Shown here: positions 46,349-54,735 of the stretch, piece by piece
Numbering within the stretch: position 1 is the first letter of the stretch
How the letters are laid out: each line of letters starts with the position of its first letter
Source of the DNA: Propionivibrio sp.
GTDB lineage: Bacteria; Pseudomonadota; Gammaproteobacteria; Burkholderiales; Rhodocyclaceae
DNA: 64,000 bases
Assembly (NCBI GenBank): GCA_016705685.1
Contig: JADJLB010000010.1
Coordinates: 1-64,000 of the forward strand
Direction of reading: 5' to 3'
Translations under genes and position numbers: made by a program
Notes under the pieces: generated by a model
The model's input: only the letters and a program-made list of their open reading frames with translations
The model's database searches: none
Told to the model about the DNA's origin: nothing

Positions 46349-46962
46349 TTTAGCAGCGGCTCAAGGCCTCGCCAAACATTGACGAGCAGAAGCGGCTGTG
46401 CCTCAGCCGTCGGGTGCAGATTGTCCGCCTGGAAGAATTGCGGTTGCTCGGCAATGCCTTCGAGCAAGAAATCAACCAGCGCTGTCTTGCGCGCTTGCGC
46501 AATTTCACCATAAATTTTGTGAAACTGTACCGCGTATGAACCGTAGTTTGGCGGCAGGCGTTGGCCGACGATGAGTACCTTGGCTTTCTTCCTTTGTGCG
46601 CTATCTACCATCGCCTCGAGGTTGCCACGCATCGTTGCCAAGGGAAGACCGCGCAGACCGTCATTGGCGCCGAGCGCAATAATCACGATGTGAGGCGTAT
46701 GTCTGGCCAACGCGTCTTCAATTCGAGCCCGGCCGCCGCTGGTGGTTTCCCCCGAGATGCTGGCATTGACGACGTTATAATCAAGCTGCTTCTCACGCAG
46801 ACGTTGATGCAGCAACGTCGGCCAAGCGGCCTCCTGCCGAATGCCAAAACCGGCGGAAAGCGAATCGCCGAAGACAAGAATGGTCTTGGCTGCCTGTGCT
46901 GTAGAGGCCAGCAAGAGAAATCCGACGAGCAGCATGCAACGTATGGGCGGTAATCGAAACAT
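46345..46962 (-). CDS. tesA: Arylesterase / lysophospholipase TesA (SGNH hydrolase)
   Basis: A 205-residue periplasmic esterase. A signal peptide (about 1-25, ending ASTAQAA) precedes the GDSL block VFGDSLSAGFGI with the nucleophilic Ser, the GANDGLRGLP block and the catalytic Asp/His in DNLHPTAEAQ. The ATG at 46962 gives the natural signal peptide; longer frames extend into ybbA. Its start codon overlaps the divergent ybbA start codon by two bases. The stop is coupled to mnmH. Confidence 0.92.
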   Translation of the reverse strand: MFRLPPIRCMLLVGFLLLASTAQAAKTILVFGDSLSAGFGIRQEAAWPTLLHQRLREKQLDYNVVNASISGETTSGGRARIEDALARHTPHIVIIALGANDGLRGLPLATMRGNLEAMVDSAQRKKAKVLIVGQRLPPNYGSYAVQFHKIYGEIAQARKTALVDFLLEGIAEQPQFFQADNLHPTAEAQPLLLVNVWRGLEPLLK

Positions 46963-47647
46963 GTGCCAAGCAACCCCTAATGTGGTCGAAGTCAGCGCGT
47001 TAAGCAAACGCGTTGATATTGGTGGCGAGCCGTTGACTATTCTGCACGAGAACTCGTTCGTCGTCGCGACGGGTGAAACGGTAGCCATACTGGGTGCGTC
47101 CGGTTCGGGCAAGTCTACCCTGCTTGGTCTGATGGCGGGCCTGGATCTGCCCAGCAGTGGCTCGGTCATGCTGGCCGGTGAGAAGCTCGTAGATCTCGAC
47201 GAGGATGCTCGGGCCGTCTTGCGCGGTCGTTTTCTCGGTTTTGTTTTTCAGTCGTTTCAGTTGCTACCTTCGTTGAATGCCATCGAGAACGTTATGTTAC
47301 CGCTGGAGCTGGCAGGTGCGCCCAATGCGCGAAACGAGGCTGAATTCTGGCTTGATCGGGTGGGGATGTCACACCGTTTGCGCCAGTATCCAAAGCATCT
47401 TTCTGGCGGCGAGCAGCAACGCGTCGCCTTGGCCCGTGCTTTTGCCCCCAAACCGAAGCTGGTCCTGGCGGATGAGCCGACCGGCAATCTCGATGCGCTT
47501 ACAGGGCACCAGATCATCGAATTGATGTTTGCGATTAATGCCGAAAGCGGCACGACGCTGATACTCGTGACGCATGATGAAGAAATTGCGGCGCGTTGCA
47601 ACCGACGATTGCGCATGACAGCCGGGCGGATCGAAGAAGCGATTTAG
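46961..47647 (+). CDS. ybbA: ABC transporter ATP-binding protein, YbbA/LolD-like
   Basis: A 228-residue ATPase. Walker A GASGSGKST, Q-loop FVFQSFQLLPSLNA, signature LSGGEQQRVALARA and Walker B LVLADEPTGNLD with the switch His in VTHDEE are all intact; it should be active. The ATG at 46961 overlaps the tesA start on the other strand. In E. coli ybbA is next to the FtsX-type permease gene ybbP; no permease follows here because the next gene is convergent, so the partner must be encoded elsewhere. Confidence 0.88.
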   Translation: MCQATPNVVEVSALSKRVDIGGEPLTILHENSFVVATGETVAILGASGSGKSTLLGLMAGLDLPSSGSVMLAGEKLVDLDEDARAVLRGRFLGFVFQSFQLLPSLNAIENVMLPLELAGAPNARNEAEFWLDRVGMSHRLRQYPKHLSGGEQQRVALARAFAPKPKLVLADEPTGNLDALTGHQIIELMFAINAESGTTLILVTHDEEIAARCNRRLRMTAGRIEEAI

Positions 47648-47695
47648 CGACGTCGTGTCGCGCGTGGGCTATCGATTACTCTCGGCGCCCGGCTT

Positions 47696-48514
47696 TCAAT
47701 TGATCGAGTTTGTTGCCAGGGAGGGCCGCGTCAGACCCTGAACAACAACAAAACTGAGGGTCAGCAACACGACCAGACCAATCCCAAAGCCAAGCTCCCT
47801 GCCTTGATACCAGGTGGCGATGTCGGAACTCAGCCAACGCAGAAAGCCGAGCAATGCCACTGAGAGGCTGATCACGGTGACCATCAGGCCCATCACTCTT
47901 GAGGCTATCCGGGCACGGCGATCTGCGCGCCGAAGCAGGCGGGCGATCCACAAACCGTTGATACCATCCATCAGCAGCATGCCGCCGGTAAAAGTCAGGC
48001 CCAGCACGAGGGCATGAGTAACACCGCCGAGCCGGGAGGCGGTAACGGCAAACAACGCCGCCTGACTCATGGTATCGAACGACAAGGCGAACAGGGCGCC
48101 CACCGCTGCAATCGCCAGGGGGTGCGAAGCCGATTGCAGGCGGGCGAGCAGGCCCGCTTTGAGTCCGACCGGGACCACTACGGCATCGGGCGCGGTTTGC
48201 AGTACCGCCTGAAAATTGAGCAGTCCGAGCACGGTGAGGAAAATGATGGATATCCAGGTGCCGACATTTTCCATCCACGGCGGAACCTGCCATTGCGCCG
48301 AAGCGATGCCAACGCCGAGCGCGACAATCATTACGACGACTCCGTGGCCCAAGGAAAACAAGGTCCCGCACCAGCGCGCGCGTGCCGGAGCCTGTCGCAG
48401 GTTATGGCGAGTCAACCCGTCAATGGTGGCCAGGTGATCGGCGTCCAGGCCATGTTTGGCGCCGAATACAAACACAAGGGCGAGCAGGGCAGTCCAGTCG
48501 TTCGGCAAATCCAT
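47696..48514 (-). CDS. Nickel/cobalt permease-like protein of the NiCoT family
   Basis: A 272-residue protein with about eight transmembrane segments. The NiCoT signature in helix II, HGLDADHLATIDGLTR, and the GHGVVV and FDTMSQAA motifs are visible. Such permeases import Ni2+ for hydrogenase or urease. The ATG at 48514 has GAGGTG about 7 bases upstream; the longer frame to 48595 was rejected. It lies beside the hyb hydrogenase genes, divergent from hybO, so nickel supply for the hydrogenase is the likely role. Confidence 0.87.
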   Translation of the reverse strand: MDLPNDWTALLALVFVFGAKHGLDADHLATIDGLTRHNLRQAPARARWCGTLFSLGHGVVVMIVALGVGIASAQWQVPPWMENVGTWISIIFLTVLGLLNFQAVLQTAPDAVVVPVGLKAGLLARLQSASHPLAIAAVGALFALSFDTMSQAALFAVTASRLGGVTHALVLGLTFTGGMLLMDGINGLWIARLLRRADRRARIASRVMGLMVTVISLSVALLGFLRWLSSDIATWYQGRELGFGIGLVVLLTLSFVVVQGLTRPSLATNSIN

Positions 48515-48854
48515 GAGTGACACCTCAGGTGCGCTTGACAGCGTGATGCAAAAAGCAAGGGTTGGGGGAGCGGCTAATCTACTCACAGGCATCATACAAG
48601 ATTCGTGCCCACACCGTGCCAGGTATGAACTGCAAGCGAATCAAGGTGTTGACGGGGGTGAACGCATCAATCGAGCCACTCGAAGTGGTTAGTAAGATGG
48701 ATAACTGGTAACCGCACACGTTAATGATGTTGCGTCGCAGCACGATATAAGTCTTTGAATTGGCAGTGTGCCATTCTGGATTATTGTGTGGCACGCGATT
48801 TGCTGACGTCGCTGGTATAGGTCAGGAAGCGACCAGATACCGGGAGGAGGAGAC
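48515..48854. other. Intergenic region between the nickel permease gene and hybO
   Basis: A 340-base divergent region. It contains the sigma-54 promoter of the hyb operon and, upstream of it, the palindrome TGGCAGTGTGCCA (48761-48773), which may be a regulator site. No coding frame with support and no RNA gene were seen. Confidence 0.6.
48789..48804 (+). promoter_or_regulatory. Sigma-54 (-24/-12) promoter of the hyb operon
   Basis: TGGCACGCGATTTGCT matches the sigma-54 consensus TGGCAC-N5-TTGCW exactly, with GG and GC ten bases apart. Transcription would start near 48815, about 40 bases before the hybO ATG, whose GGAGGAG ribosome-binding site is at about 48842-48848. Such promoters need an enhancer-binding activator; a HoxA/HupR-type gene is at the far end of the operon. 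Confidence 0.85.
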
Positions 48855-50036
48855 ATGGGTGAAATGAACGAAATCTTTGATCTGGGTCGCAAAACCTTGC
48901 GCGATGTCGAACGGCGTCTCGACATGCCGCGTCGTGATTTTCTCCAGTTCTGTACCACGCTGGCGGTCACGATGGGTTTGCCGACCGGAGCCGAAGCGGC
49001 GATTGCGAAGGCCATCGAGGCATCCAAACGGCCGTCGGTCATCTGGCTACACTTTCAAGAATGCACAGGCTGTTCCGAATCGCTCCTGCGTGCCGAACAT
49101 CCGACCTTGGAGAAGTTGATCCTGGATGTCATCTCGCTCGATTACCACGAAACGCTGATGGCTGCAGCCGGCCACCAGGCCGAGGCGGCCCGCAAAGACG
49201 CCATGAAAGCCAACAAAGGACAGTATGTCCTGGTCGTGGAAGGCGCCATACCGATCAAGGACAATGGGATCTATTGCAAGATTGGCGGGCAAACGGCGAT
49301 CGATCTGGTCAAGGAATGCGCGGCGGATGCCGCCGCCATCATTGCCATTGGATCGTGTGCTTCCTGGGGCGGAATGCCCTCGACAAACCCCAATCCGAGC
49401 GGCGCAAGCAGTGTGGCGGAGGTCCTGGGCAAACCGGTCGTGACCATTCCCGGTTGCCCACCCAATCCCTATAATTTCCTTGCCACGGTCGTGCATTTTC
49501 TGACCTTCAACAAGCTTCCCGAAGTCGATAAGCTCGGACGCCCGAAATTCGCTTATTCACGTCTGATTCACGAAAACTGCGAACGGCGAGCCCATTTCGA
49601 TGCGGGCCGTTTTGCCATGGAATTCGGCGACCACGGACATCGCCAAGGGTATTGTCTCTACAAACTGGGTTGCAAAGGACCGGAAACCTACGCCAATTGT
49701 CCGACGATCGGTTTCGGCGATGCCGGCGAAAACAACTGGCCGGTGGGTTGTGGGCATCCTTGCATCGGTTGTACGGAAAAGGGCGTCGGCTTCACCAAAC
49801 CGATCCATCAGGTGGCCAAGATGCTCAATGTCGCACCTCCCTTGCAATACGCACGTATTGTTGAAGAGCAGGGTAAGGGAGCCTCATTCGCTTCGGCCGC
49901 CGCGCTTGCCGCTTTGGCCGGCGCCGCCGCGGGGGGCGCGGCAATGTTGACGCGCAACCTGGGCTTGTCGCACGCAGCGGAAGAAGCCGAGCGTCGCAAA
50001 GACGCCAGCAAGCCTCAAGAGAAGTCGGAGGTGTAG
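48855..50036 (+). CDS. hybO: [NiFe] hydrogenase small subunit, HybO-type (group 1c)
   Basis: A 393-residue small subunit exported by Tat: PRRDFLQFC with the twin arginines at 26-27. It carries three Fe-S clusters. The proximal cluster motif is ECTGCSES (Cys70, Cys73), and Gly172-Gly173 follow in SCASWGG after Cys168. The two extra cysteines of oxygen-tolerant enzymes (CTCC and SCxSWGC) are absent. Overall pattern and the C-terminal hydrophobic anchor (about 335-360) resemble E. coli HybO. It is first in the operon behind the sigma-54 promoter. It would pass electrons from the active site to HybA/HybB. Confidence 0.94.
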   Translation: MGEMNEIFDLGRKTLRDVERRLDMPRRDFLQFCTTLAVTMGLPTGAEAAIAKAIEASKRPSVIWLHFQECTGCSESLLRAEHPTLEKLILDVISLDYHETLMAAAGHQAEAARKDAMKANKGQYVLVVEGAIPIKDNGIYCKIGGQTAIDLVKECAADAAAIIAIGSCASWGGMPSTNPNPSGASSVAEVLGKPVVTIPGCPPNPYNFLATVVHFLTFNKLPEVDKLGRPKFAYSRLIHENCERRAHFDAGRFAMEFGDHGHRQGYCLYKLGCKGPETYANCPTIGFGDAGENNWPVGCGHPCIGCTEKGVGFTKPIHQVAKMLNVAPPLQYARIVEEQGKGASFASAAALAALAGAAAGGAAMLTRNLGLSHAAEEAERRKDASKPQEKSEV

Positions 50037-50038
50037 CG

Positions 50039-51034
50039 ATGAACACCCGTCGCGATTTCCTTAAAGGGGTTCTCGCCAGCGGCGCCGCGCTTAGCACTGC
50101 ATCGATTGCTCCGGAAGCGAATGCCAGAGAAACACGGCATCGGCCCGCCGAAGGACTCGGCTTGCTTTACGACGCCACTTTGTGCGTCGGTTGCAAAGCC
50201 TGCGTAGCCGCGTGCAAGGAAGCCAATGAGAATCCACCGGAGTTCTCCACCGAGGATCATCTGTGGGATACGCCGCTCGATACATCAGGGTATACCTTCA
50301 ACCTGATCAAGATGTACCGCAACGGCACGATGGAGACGAAGGACGCCGAAGTCAACGGCTATTCCTTCATGAAGACCTCGTGCATGCATTGCGCCGATCC
50401 CTCCTGCGTTTCGGCCTGCCCGGTTTCGGCAATGAGCAAGGATCCGGTGACCGGCGTCGTGGGCTACGACCCGGAAGCCTGTGTCGGTTGCCGCTACTGC
50501 GTGGTGGCCTGCCCGTTCGGCATTCCCAAGTATCAGTACGACTCGCCGACCGGAAAGATCGGCAAGTGCGAGCTGTGTCGCCATCGCTACAAGGACGGTC
50601 ATTATTCGGCCTGTGCCGAGGTTTGTCCGACGGGCGCCACACTTTACGGAAAAACCGCCGATCTCCTGGTTGAAGCCAAACGCCGTATCGCTCTTGCTCC
50701 AGGAAGCGTGACAACGTATCCGCGAGGAAAATTGGGCGGTCCGGATCAGAGCTATGAGGCGCCGGTAGGTAATTATCTCCAGCACGTGTATGGCGAGACG
50801 GAGTACGGGGGAACACAGGTATTGAAGCTTTCGGCCGTGAATTTTGCCAAGGTCGGCATGCCCGATCTGAAACCGGAAGCCGCCGCCGCCCGATCCGAAA
50901 CCATTCAGCACACGCTTTACGGCGGACTGATCATGCCTTTTGCCGTGCTCGGTGCAATGACCTATGTCGCTAAACGCAATGTCCATCATGAAGACGATGC
51001 GCCAGAGCAAGCGCCTGGGAAGGAGGGATCATGA
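50039..51034 (+). CDS. hybA: Hydrogenase Fe-S subunit HybA
   Basis: A 331-residue Tat substrate (NTRRDFLKGVL, twin arginine at 4-5) with four [4Fe-4S] binding sets: CVGCKACVAACKEAN, CMHCADPSCVSACP, CVGCRYCVVACPFG and CELCRHRYKDGHYSACAEVCP. A C-terminal hydrophobic helix (GGLIMPFAVLGAM) anchors it to the membrane. It relays electrons between HybO and the quinone-binding HybB. It starts 2 bases after hybO and overlaps hybB by 4 bases. Confidence 0.94.
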   Translation: MNTRRDFLKGVLASGAALSTASIAPEANARETRHRPAEGLGLLYDATLCVGCKACVAACKEANENPPEFSTEDHLWDTPLDTSGYTFNLIKMYRNGTMETKDAEVNGYSFMKTSCMHCADPSCVSACPVSAMSKDPVTGVVGYDPEACVGCRYCVVACPFGIPKYQYDSPTGKIGKCELCRHRYKDGHYSACAEVCPTGATLYGKTADLLVEAKRRIALAPGSVTTYPRGKLGGPDQSYEAPVGNYLQHVYGETEYGGTQVLKLSAVNFAKVGMPDLKPEAAAARSETIQHTLYGGLIMPFAVLGAMTYVAKRNVHHEDDAPEQAPGKEGS

Positions 51035-52191
51035 GCACACAACACCATGCCATACCCGCACCTGTCGGGGGTAATCTGGTCAATGCCACGACATTCGTAT
51101 GCGGCGTGCTCATCGCCGTCATGGCAACCATCATTCTCATCCGTTTATTCTTCGGACTCGCTTCGACGACCAACGTGAATGACGGCTACTCTTGGGGCAT
51201 CTGGGTCGTGGTCGATGTATTCATCGGTTCGGCCCTGGCCTGTGGCGGCTTCTGTATGGCGCTGCTGGTCTACATCTTCAACAAGGGTCAGTACCACCCA
51301 CTGGTGCGACCGGCGTTGCTTGGCAGCCTTTTCGGCTATACCTTGGCCGGTGCGGCGATTACCTTCGATCTGGGGCGCTGGTGGAATTTCTGGCACATCT
51401 TCTGGCCGGGCTACTTCAACGTCAACTCGGTGATGTTCGAAGTCGCGGCGTGCATCACGCTTTACATTATCGTTATGTGGATCGAGTTTTCACCGGTCTT
51501 TCTGGAAAAGATGGGCTTGCACGACACGCGCAAGAAGCTGAACAAAGTAATGTTCATTTTTATCGCGCTCGGCATCGTCTTGCCGATGATGCACCAGGCC
51601 TCGCTCGGAACCATGCTTGTCGTCATGGGCGACCAGGTGAACCCGCTCTGGCAGACGCCCCTGCAACCCTTGATCTATCTGCTTACGGCCATAACGCTGG
51701 GCTATGGCGTCATCCTCTTCGAATCCTGCGTGGCTGCCTCCGCTTACCGGCGTCAGATCGAAGTTCCTTTGCTCAATCCGATGGCCAGGGTGATGCTCGG
51801 CATCATGGGCTTCTATCTGTTCGCGCGATTTGCCGACGTCACCTTTCGCGGTGTGCTCGGGCTTGCATTCCAGTTCAACTACGTCGCGTTAACCTTCTGG
51901 ATCGAGAATGCCTGTTTTGCCGCTCCATTCCTGCTCATTGGATCAGCCGAGGCACGACGCAATCCGGCCAGGCTGTTTCTGGCCGGGATCGCCGTGATGC
52001 TGGGCGGCGTCTTGCTGCGACTCAATGGCTTCCTGATCGCCTTCGATACCGGACCAGGCTGGAGTTACTTTCCTTCGCTGCCCGAATTGCTGGTCACCGT
52101 TGGGATCTTTGCCGCTGAAATACTCGGTTACGTGATCATCACTCGTCGTTTCCCTGTGCTGCCTCGGGAAGACGCGCAGCTGGCCCATTAA
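51031..52191 (+). CDS. hybB: Hydrogenase membrane subunit HybB (NrfD/PsrC family)
   Basis: A 386-residue integral membrane protein with about ten transmembrane helices. It is the quinone-reactive subunit of group 1c hydrogenases and has no heme motifs, unlike the cytochrome b subunit of group 1d. Motifs GYSWGIWVVVDVFIGSALACGGF and VVLPMMHQASLG-like segments are typical of the family. Its ATG overlaps the hybA stop, giving translational coupling, and hybC follows after 19 bases with a GGAGG site. Confidence 0.92.
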   Translation: MSTQHHAIPAPVGGNLVNATTFVCGVLIAVMATIILIRLFFGLASTTNVNDGYSWGIWVVVDVFIGSALACGGFCMALLVYIFNKGQYHPLVRPALLGSLFGYTLAGAAITFDLGRWWNFWHIFWPGYFNVNSVMFEVAACITLYIIVMWIEFSPVFLEKMGLHDTRKKLNKVMFIFIALGIVLPMMHQASLGTMLVVMGDQVNPLWQTPLQPLIYLLTAITLGYGVILFESCVAASAYRRQIEVPLLNPMARVMLGIMGFYLFARFADVTFRGVLGLAFQFNYVALTFWIENACFAAPFLLIGSAEARRNPARLFLAGIAVMLGGVLLRLNGFLIAFDTGPGWSYFPSLPELLVTVGIFAAEILGYVIITRRFPVLPREDAQLAH

Positions 52192-52210
52192 AATAGGAGG
52201 GAGTCAGAAA

Positions 52211-53917
52211 ATGTCCAAGCGCATAACGATAGACCCGATCACCCGTATTGAGGGTCACCTGCGGATCGATGCCGAAATCGATGGCGGCCGGATCAAGAAA
52301 GCCTGGTCCTCGGGTCAGATGTGGCGAGGCGTCGAGCTGATTCTGCTGGGGCGCGATCCACGGGATGCGTGGGCTATCACCCAGCGAATCTGCGGTGTAT
52401 GTACCACGGTGCATGCCATCGCCTCGGTGCGTTCCGTCGAAAATGCGCTAAAGATGGAAATTCCGCTCAACGCGCAATACATCCGCAACCTCATTATCCT
52501 GGCGCATTCGGTGCATGACGCGATCGTTCATTTCTACCATTTGTCTGCACTTGACTGGGTCGATGTCACTTCAGCGCTCAAGGCCGATCCAGACAAGACT
52601 TCTGCCTTGGGTGAGAGCCTGTCATCCTGGCATCTCAACAGCAAACAGGAGATGAGGCGTGTTCACGATCGCTTGAAGCATTTTGTCAACGGCGGCCAAC
52701 TGGGCATCTTTACCAATGGTTACTGGGGCCATCCGGCCATGAAGCTGTCACCCGAAGTCAACCTGCTGGCCGTGGCTCACTACCTGCAGGCGCTGGAAGT
52801 CCAGCGCAAGGCGAACAAGATCGTTTCCATCCTGGGTTCCAAAACCCCACACATCCAGAACGTTGCCGTGGGTGGCGTTGCCAACCCCCTGGCCACCGAT
52901 TCACAAGCCGTTTTGACGGTCGAACGCCTGATGGCTATCAAGGGCTGGATCGATGAACTCGCCGACTTCGTCAAGAACGTGTATCTGATCGATGTCGCTG
53001 CCATAGGTGCTTTCTACGCCGACTGGACCACCATCGGCAAGGGCGTTACCAACTATTTGTCCGTTCCGGACATTCCACTGGATACCAAAGGCACGCTGTT
53101 TGCCTTTCCCGGTGGATATATTGATGGCGGCGATTTGAGCAAGCGCAAGCCGATCAGTTCGTTCAACGATGAGTACTGGGTGAAGGGCGTCGAAGAAGCG
53201 GTCAAGCACTCATGGTACAACTACGACAAAGCGGGTGCGTTGCATCCTTACAAAGGCCAGACCGTTCCCAACTACACGGATTTCAAGGACGATGCCAAGT
53301 ATTCCTGGTTGAAGTCGCCGACCTTCTACGGCAAGCCGGCCCAGGTTGGCCCGCTCGCCCGCGTGCTTAATGGTCTTGCGGTTGGCCATGAGTCGACCAC
53401 CAAGTATGCCACTTTAGCGCTCGATACCGTTTCCGCCCTGGCCAAGACCAAGGTCGGACTGGATGCCATGCATTCGACAATCGGACGTCATGCCGCACGC
53501 GCCATCACGTGTTGCGTCAATGTGGACCTGCTTGCTGATCAATGGACGGCGTTGCTTACCAATATGGGCAAGGGCGATCTTGCGACGTTCAACAAGCCCG
53601 TGTTTCCCAAGGACGAGGTCATGGGTGTCGGCATTCACGAAGCGCCGCGTGGCGTGCTTTCGCATTGGGTTGTCATCGACAACGGCAAGATCAAGAACTA
53701 CCAGTGCGTGGTACCCTCGACCTGGAATGCCTGCCCGCGGAACGACAAGGATGAGCCCGGTCCATATGAGGCATCGCTGTTCGACACGCCGATTGCCGAT
53801 GTTGAAAAACCGCTGGAAGTGCTGCGTACCATCCATTCCTTTGACCCCTGCATCGCTTGCGCCATCCACTTGACAGACAAAGAGAATGACACGGCCATCA
53901 GCATCAAGGTGACTTAA
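52211..53917 (+). CDS. hybC: [NiFe] hydrogenase large subunit HybC
   Basis: A 568-residue catalytic subunit. The L1 motif RICGVCTTVHA (Cys61, Cys64) and the L5 motif DPCIACAIH (Cys547, Cys550, His553) provide the four Ni/Fe cysteines. The 15 residues after His553 are the C-terminal extension removed by the maturation protease HybD after nickel insertion. It oxidises H2 in the periplasm. It completes the hybOABC set in E. coli order. A strong hairpin follows 27 bases after its stop. Confidence 0.95.
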   Translation: MSKRITIDPITRIEGHLRIDAEIDGGRIKKAWSSGQMWRGVELILLGRDPRDAWAITQRICGVCTTVHAIASVRSVENALKMEIPLNAQYIRNLIILAHSVHDAIVHFYHLSALDWVDVTSALKADPDKTSALGESLSSWHLNSKQEMRRVHDRLKHFVNGGQLGIFTNGYWGHPAMKLSPEVNLLAVAHYLQALEVQRKANKIVSILGSKTPHIQNVAVGGVANPLATDSQAVLTVERLMAIKGWIDELADFVKNVYLIDVAAIGAFYADWTTIGKGVTNYLSVPDIPLDTKGTLFAFPGGYIDGGDLSKRKPISSFNDEYWVKGVEEAVKHSWYNYDKAGALHPYKGQTVPNYTDFKDDAKYSWLKSPTFYGKPAQVGPLARVLNGLAVGHESTTKYATLALDTVSALAKTKVGLDAMHSTIGRHAARAITCCVNVDLLADQWTALLTNMGKGDLATFNKPVFPKDEVMGVGIHEAPRGVLSHWVVIDNGKIKNYQCVVPSTWNACPRNDKDEPGPYEASLFDTPIADVEKPLEVLRTIHSFDPCIACAIHLTDKENDTAISIKVT

Positions 53918-53943
53918 GATCAGCTTGGTCGTGTTTTAATGCG

Positions 53944-53968
53944 AGAGGGTCGGCATTCCCGACCCTCT
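53944..53968 (+). terminator. Perfect 10-bp hairpin between hybC and hybD
   Basis: AGAGGGTCGG and CCGACCCTCT enclose a five-base loop, followed by ACTTCTTAGG rather than a T-run. The lack of a T tract makes a full terminator unlikely; partial termination or protection of the structural-gene mRNA is more likely. Confidence 0.6.
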
Positions 53969-53987
53969 ACTTCTTAGGCGGTTCTTC

Positions 53988-54479
53988 ATGCGCGCAGTTG
54001 TTCTGGGCATCGGCAACACCATACTGACCGACGAAGCGGCGGGTGTACGCGTCGTCGAGGCGCTGGAACGGGATTTCAAGCTGCCAGCGGATGTTCTGGC
54101 AATCGATGGCGGCACCTCCGGCATGGAGATGATCGAAGACCTCTCCAATCTGGATCTTCTCATTGTGGTCGATGTCGTCAAAACGGGTGCCGCACCGGGT
54201 ACCTTGGTGAAGATAGCCGGGGCGGATATTCCCGTCTTTTTTCGCAGCAAACTATCGCCGCACCAGATCGCTTTGCCTGATGTGCTGGCCAGCCTCGAAC
54301 TGCTCGATGCCATGCCTAAAGAGATCATCGTTTTGGGTGTCGAGCCGGTTTCACTCGAACTGGGTATGGAAATGACGACCACGGTATCAGATCAGATTCA
54401 GCCCCTGGTTTCGATGGTGGCGGACGAATTGCTCAGTCATGGCTATTTGCTTGAATCCCTTGTCATGGGAGAAGCTTGA
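53988..54479 (+). CDS. hybD: Hydrogenase maturation endopeptidase HybD
   Basis: A 163-residue protease that trims the C-terminal extension of HybC. The nickel-recognising residues Glu16 (TDEAAGV), Asp62 (VVDVVKTG) and His92 (SPHQIALPD) match E. coli HybD. It is the first gene after the structural set and ends one base before the GTG of the hypC-type gene. Confidence 0.93.
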   Translation: MRAVVLGIGNTILTDEAAGVRVVEALERDFKLPADVLAIDGGTSGMEMIEDLSNLDLLIVVDVVKTGAAPGTLVKIAGADIPVFFRSKLSPHQIALPDVLASLELLDAMPKEIIVLGVEPVSLELGMEMTTTVSDQIQPLVSMVADELLSHGYLLESLVMGEA

Positions 54480-54480
54480 C

Positions 54481-54735
54481 GTGTGTTTGGCGGCGCCATC
54501 GCGCGTTGTACAGGTCAAGGACGGCACCGCCATCACGGAGTGTTTCGGCCAGTTCCGCGAAGTGAGTCTGTTGTTGCTCGGTGAGGAGGTGGCGGTAGGT
54601 GACTATCTGTTGATTCAAGCGGGCGGGTTTGCCTTTGAGCGCATCGATCCTGAACGCGCCGAGGAAGCGCTGGCCCTGATGGCGGATCTGATGGCACAGG
54701 GTGACGATGCGTTGAGTTGGGGTGAGGCGCCATGA
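54481..54735 (+). CDS. hybG: HypC/HybG-type hydrogenase chaperone (first copy)
   Basis: An 84-residue chaperone that carries the Fe(CN)2CO unit with HypD and binds the large subunit. The start is a GTG at 54481 so that Cys2 follows the initiator, as required (CLAAPSRV); the ATG at 54439 lies inside hybD and would bury the cysteine. A second HypC copy is at 59401. By analogy with E. coli, this copy next to hybD-hybE would serve HybC, as HybG does. Confidence 0.88.
   Translation: MCLAAPSRVVQVKDGTAITECFGQFREVSLLLLGEEVAVGDYLLIQAGGFAFERIDPERAEEALALMADLMAQGDDALSWGEAP

Noticed and set aside
49825-51010. Minus-strand frames across hybO/hybA
   Set aside because: Antisense to Fe-S subunits with all cysteine motifs present.
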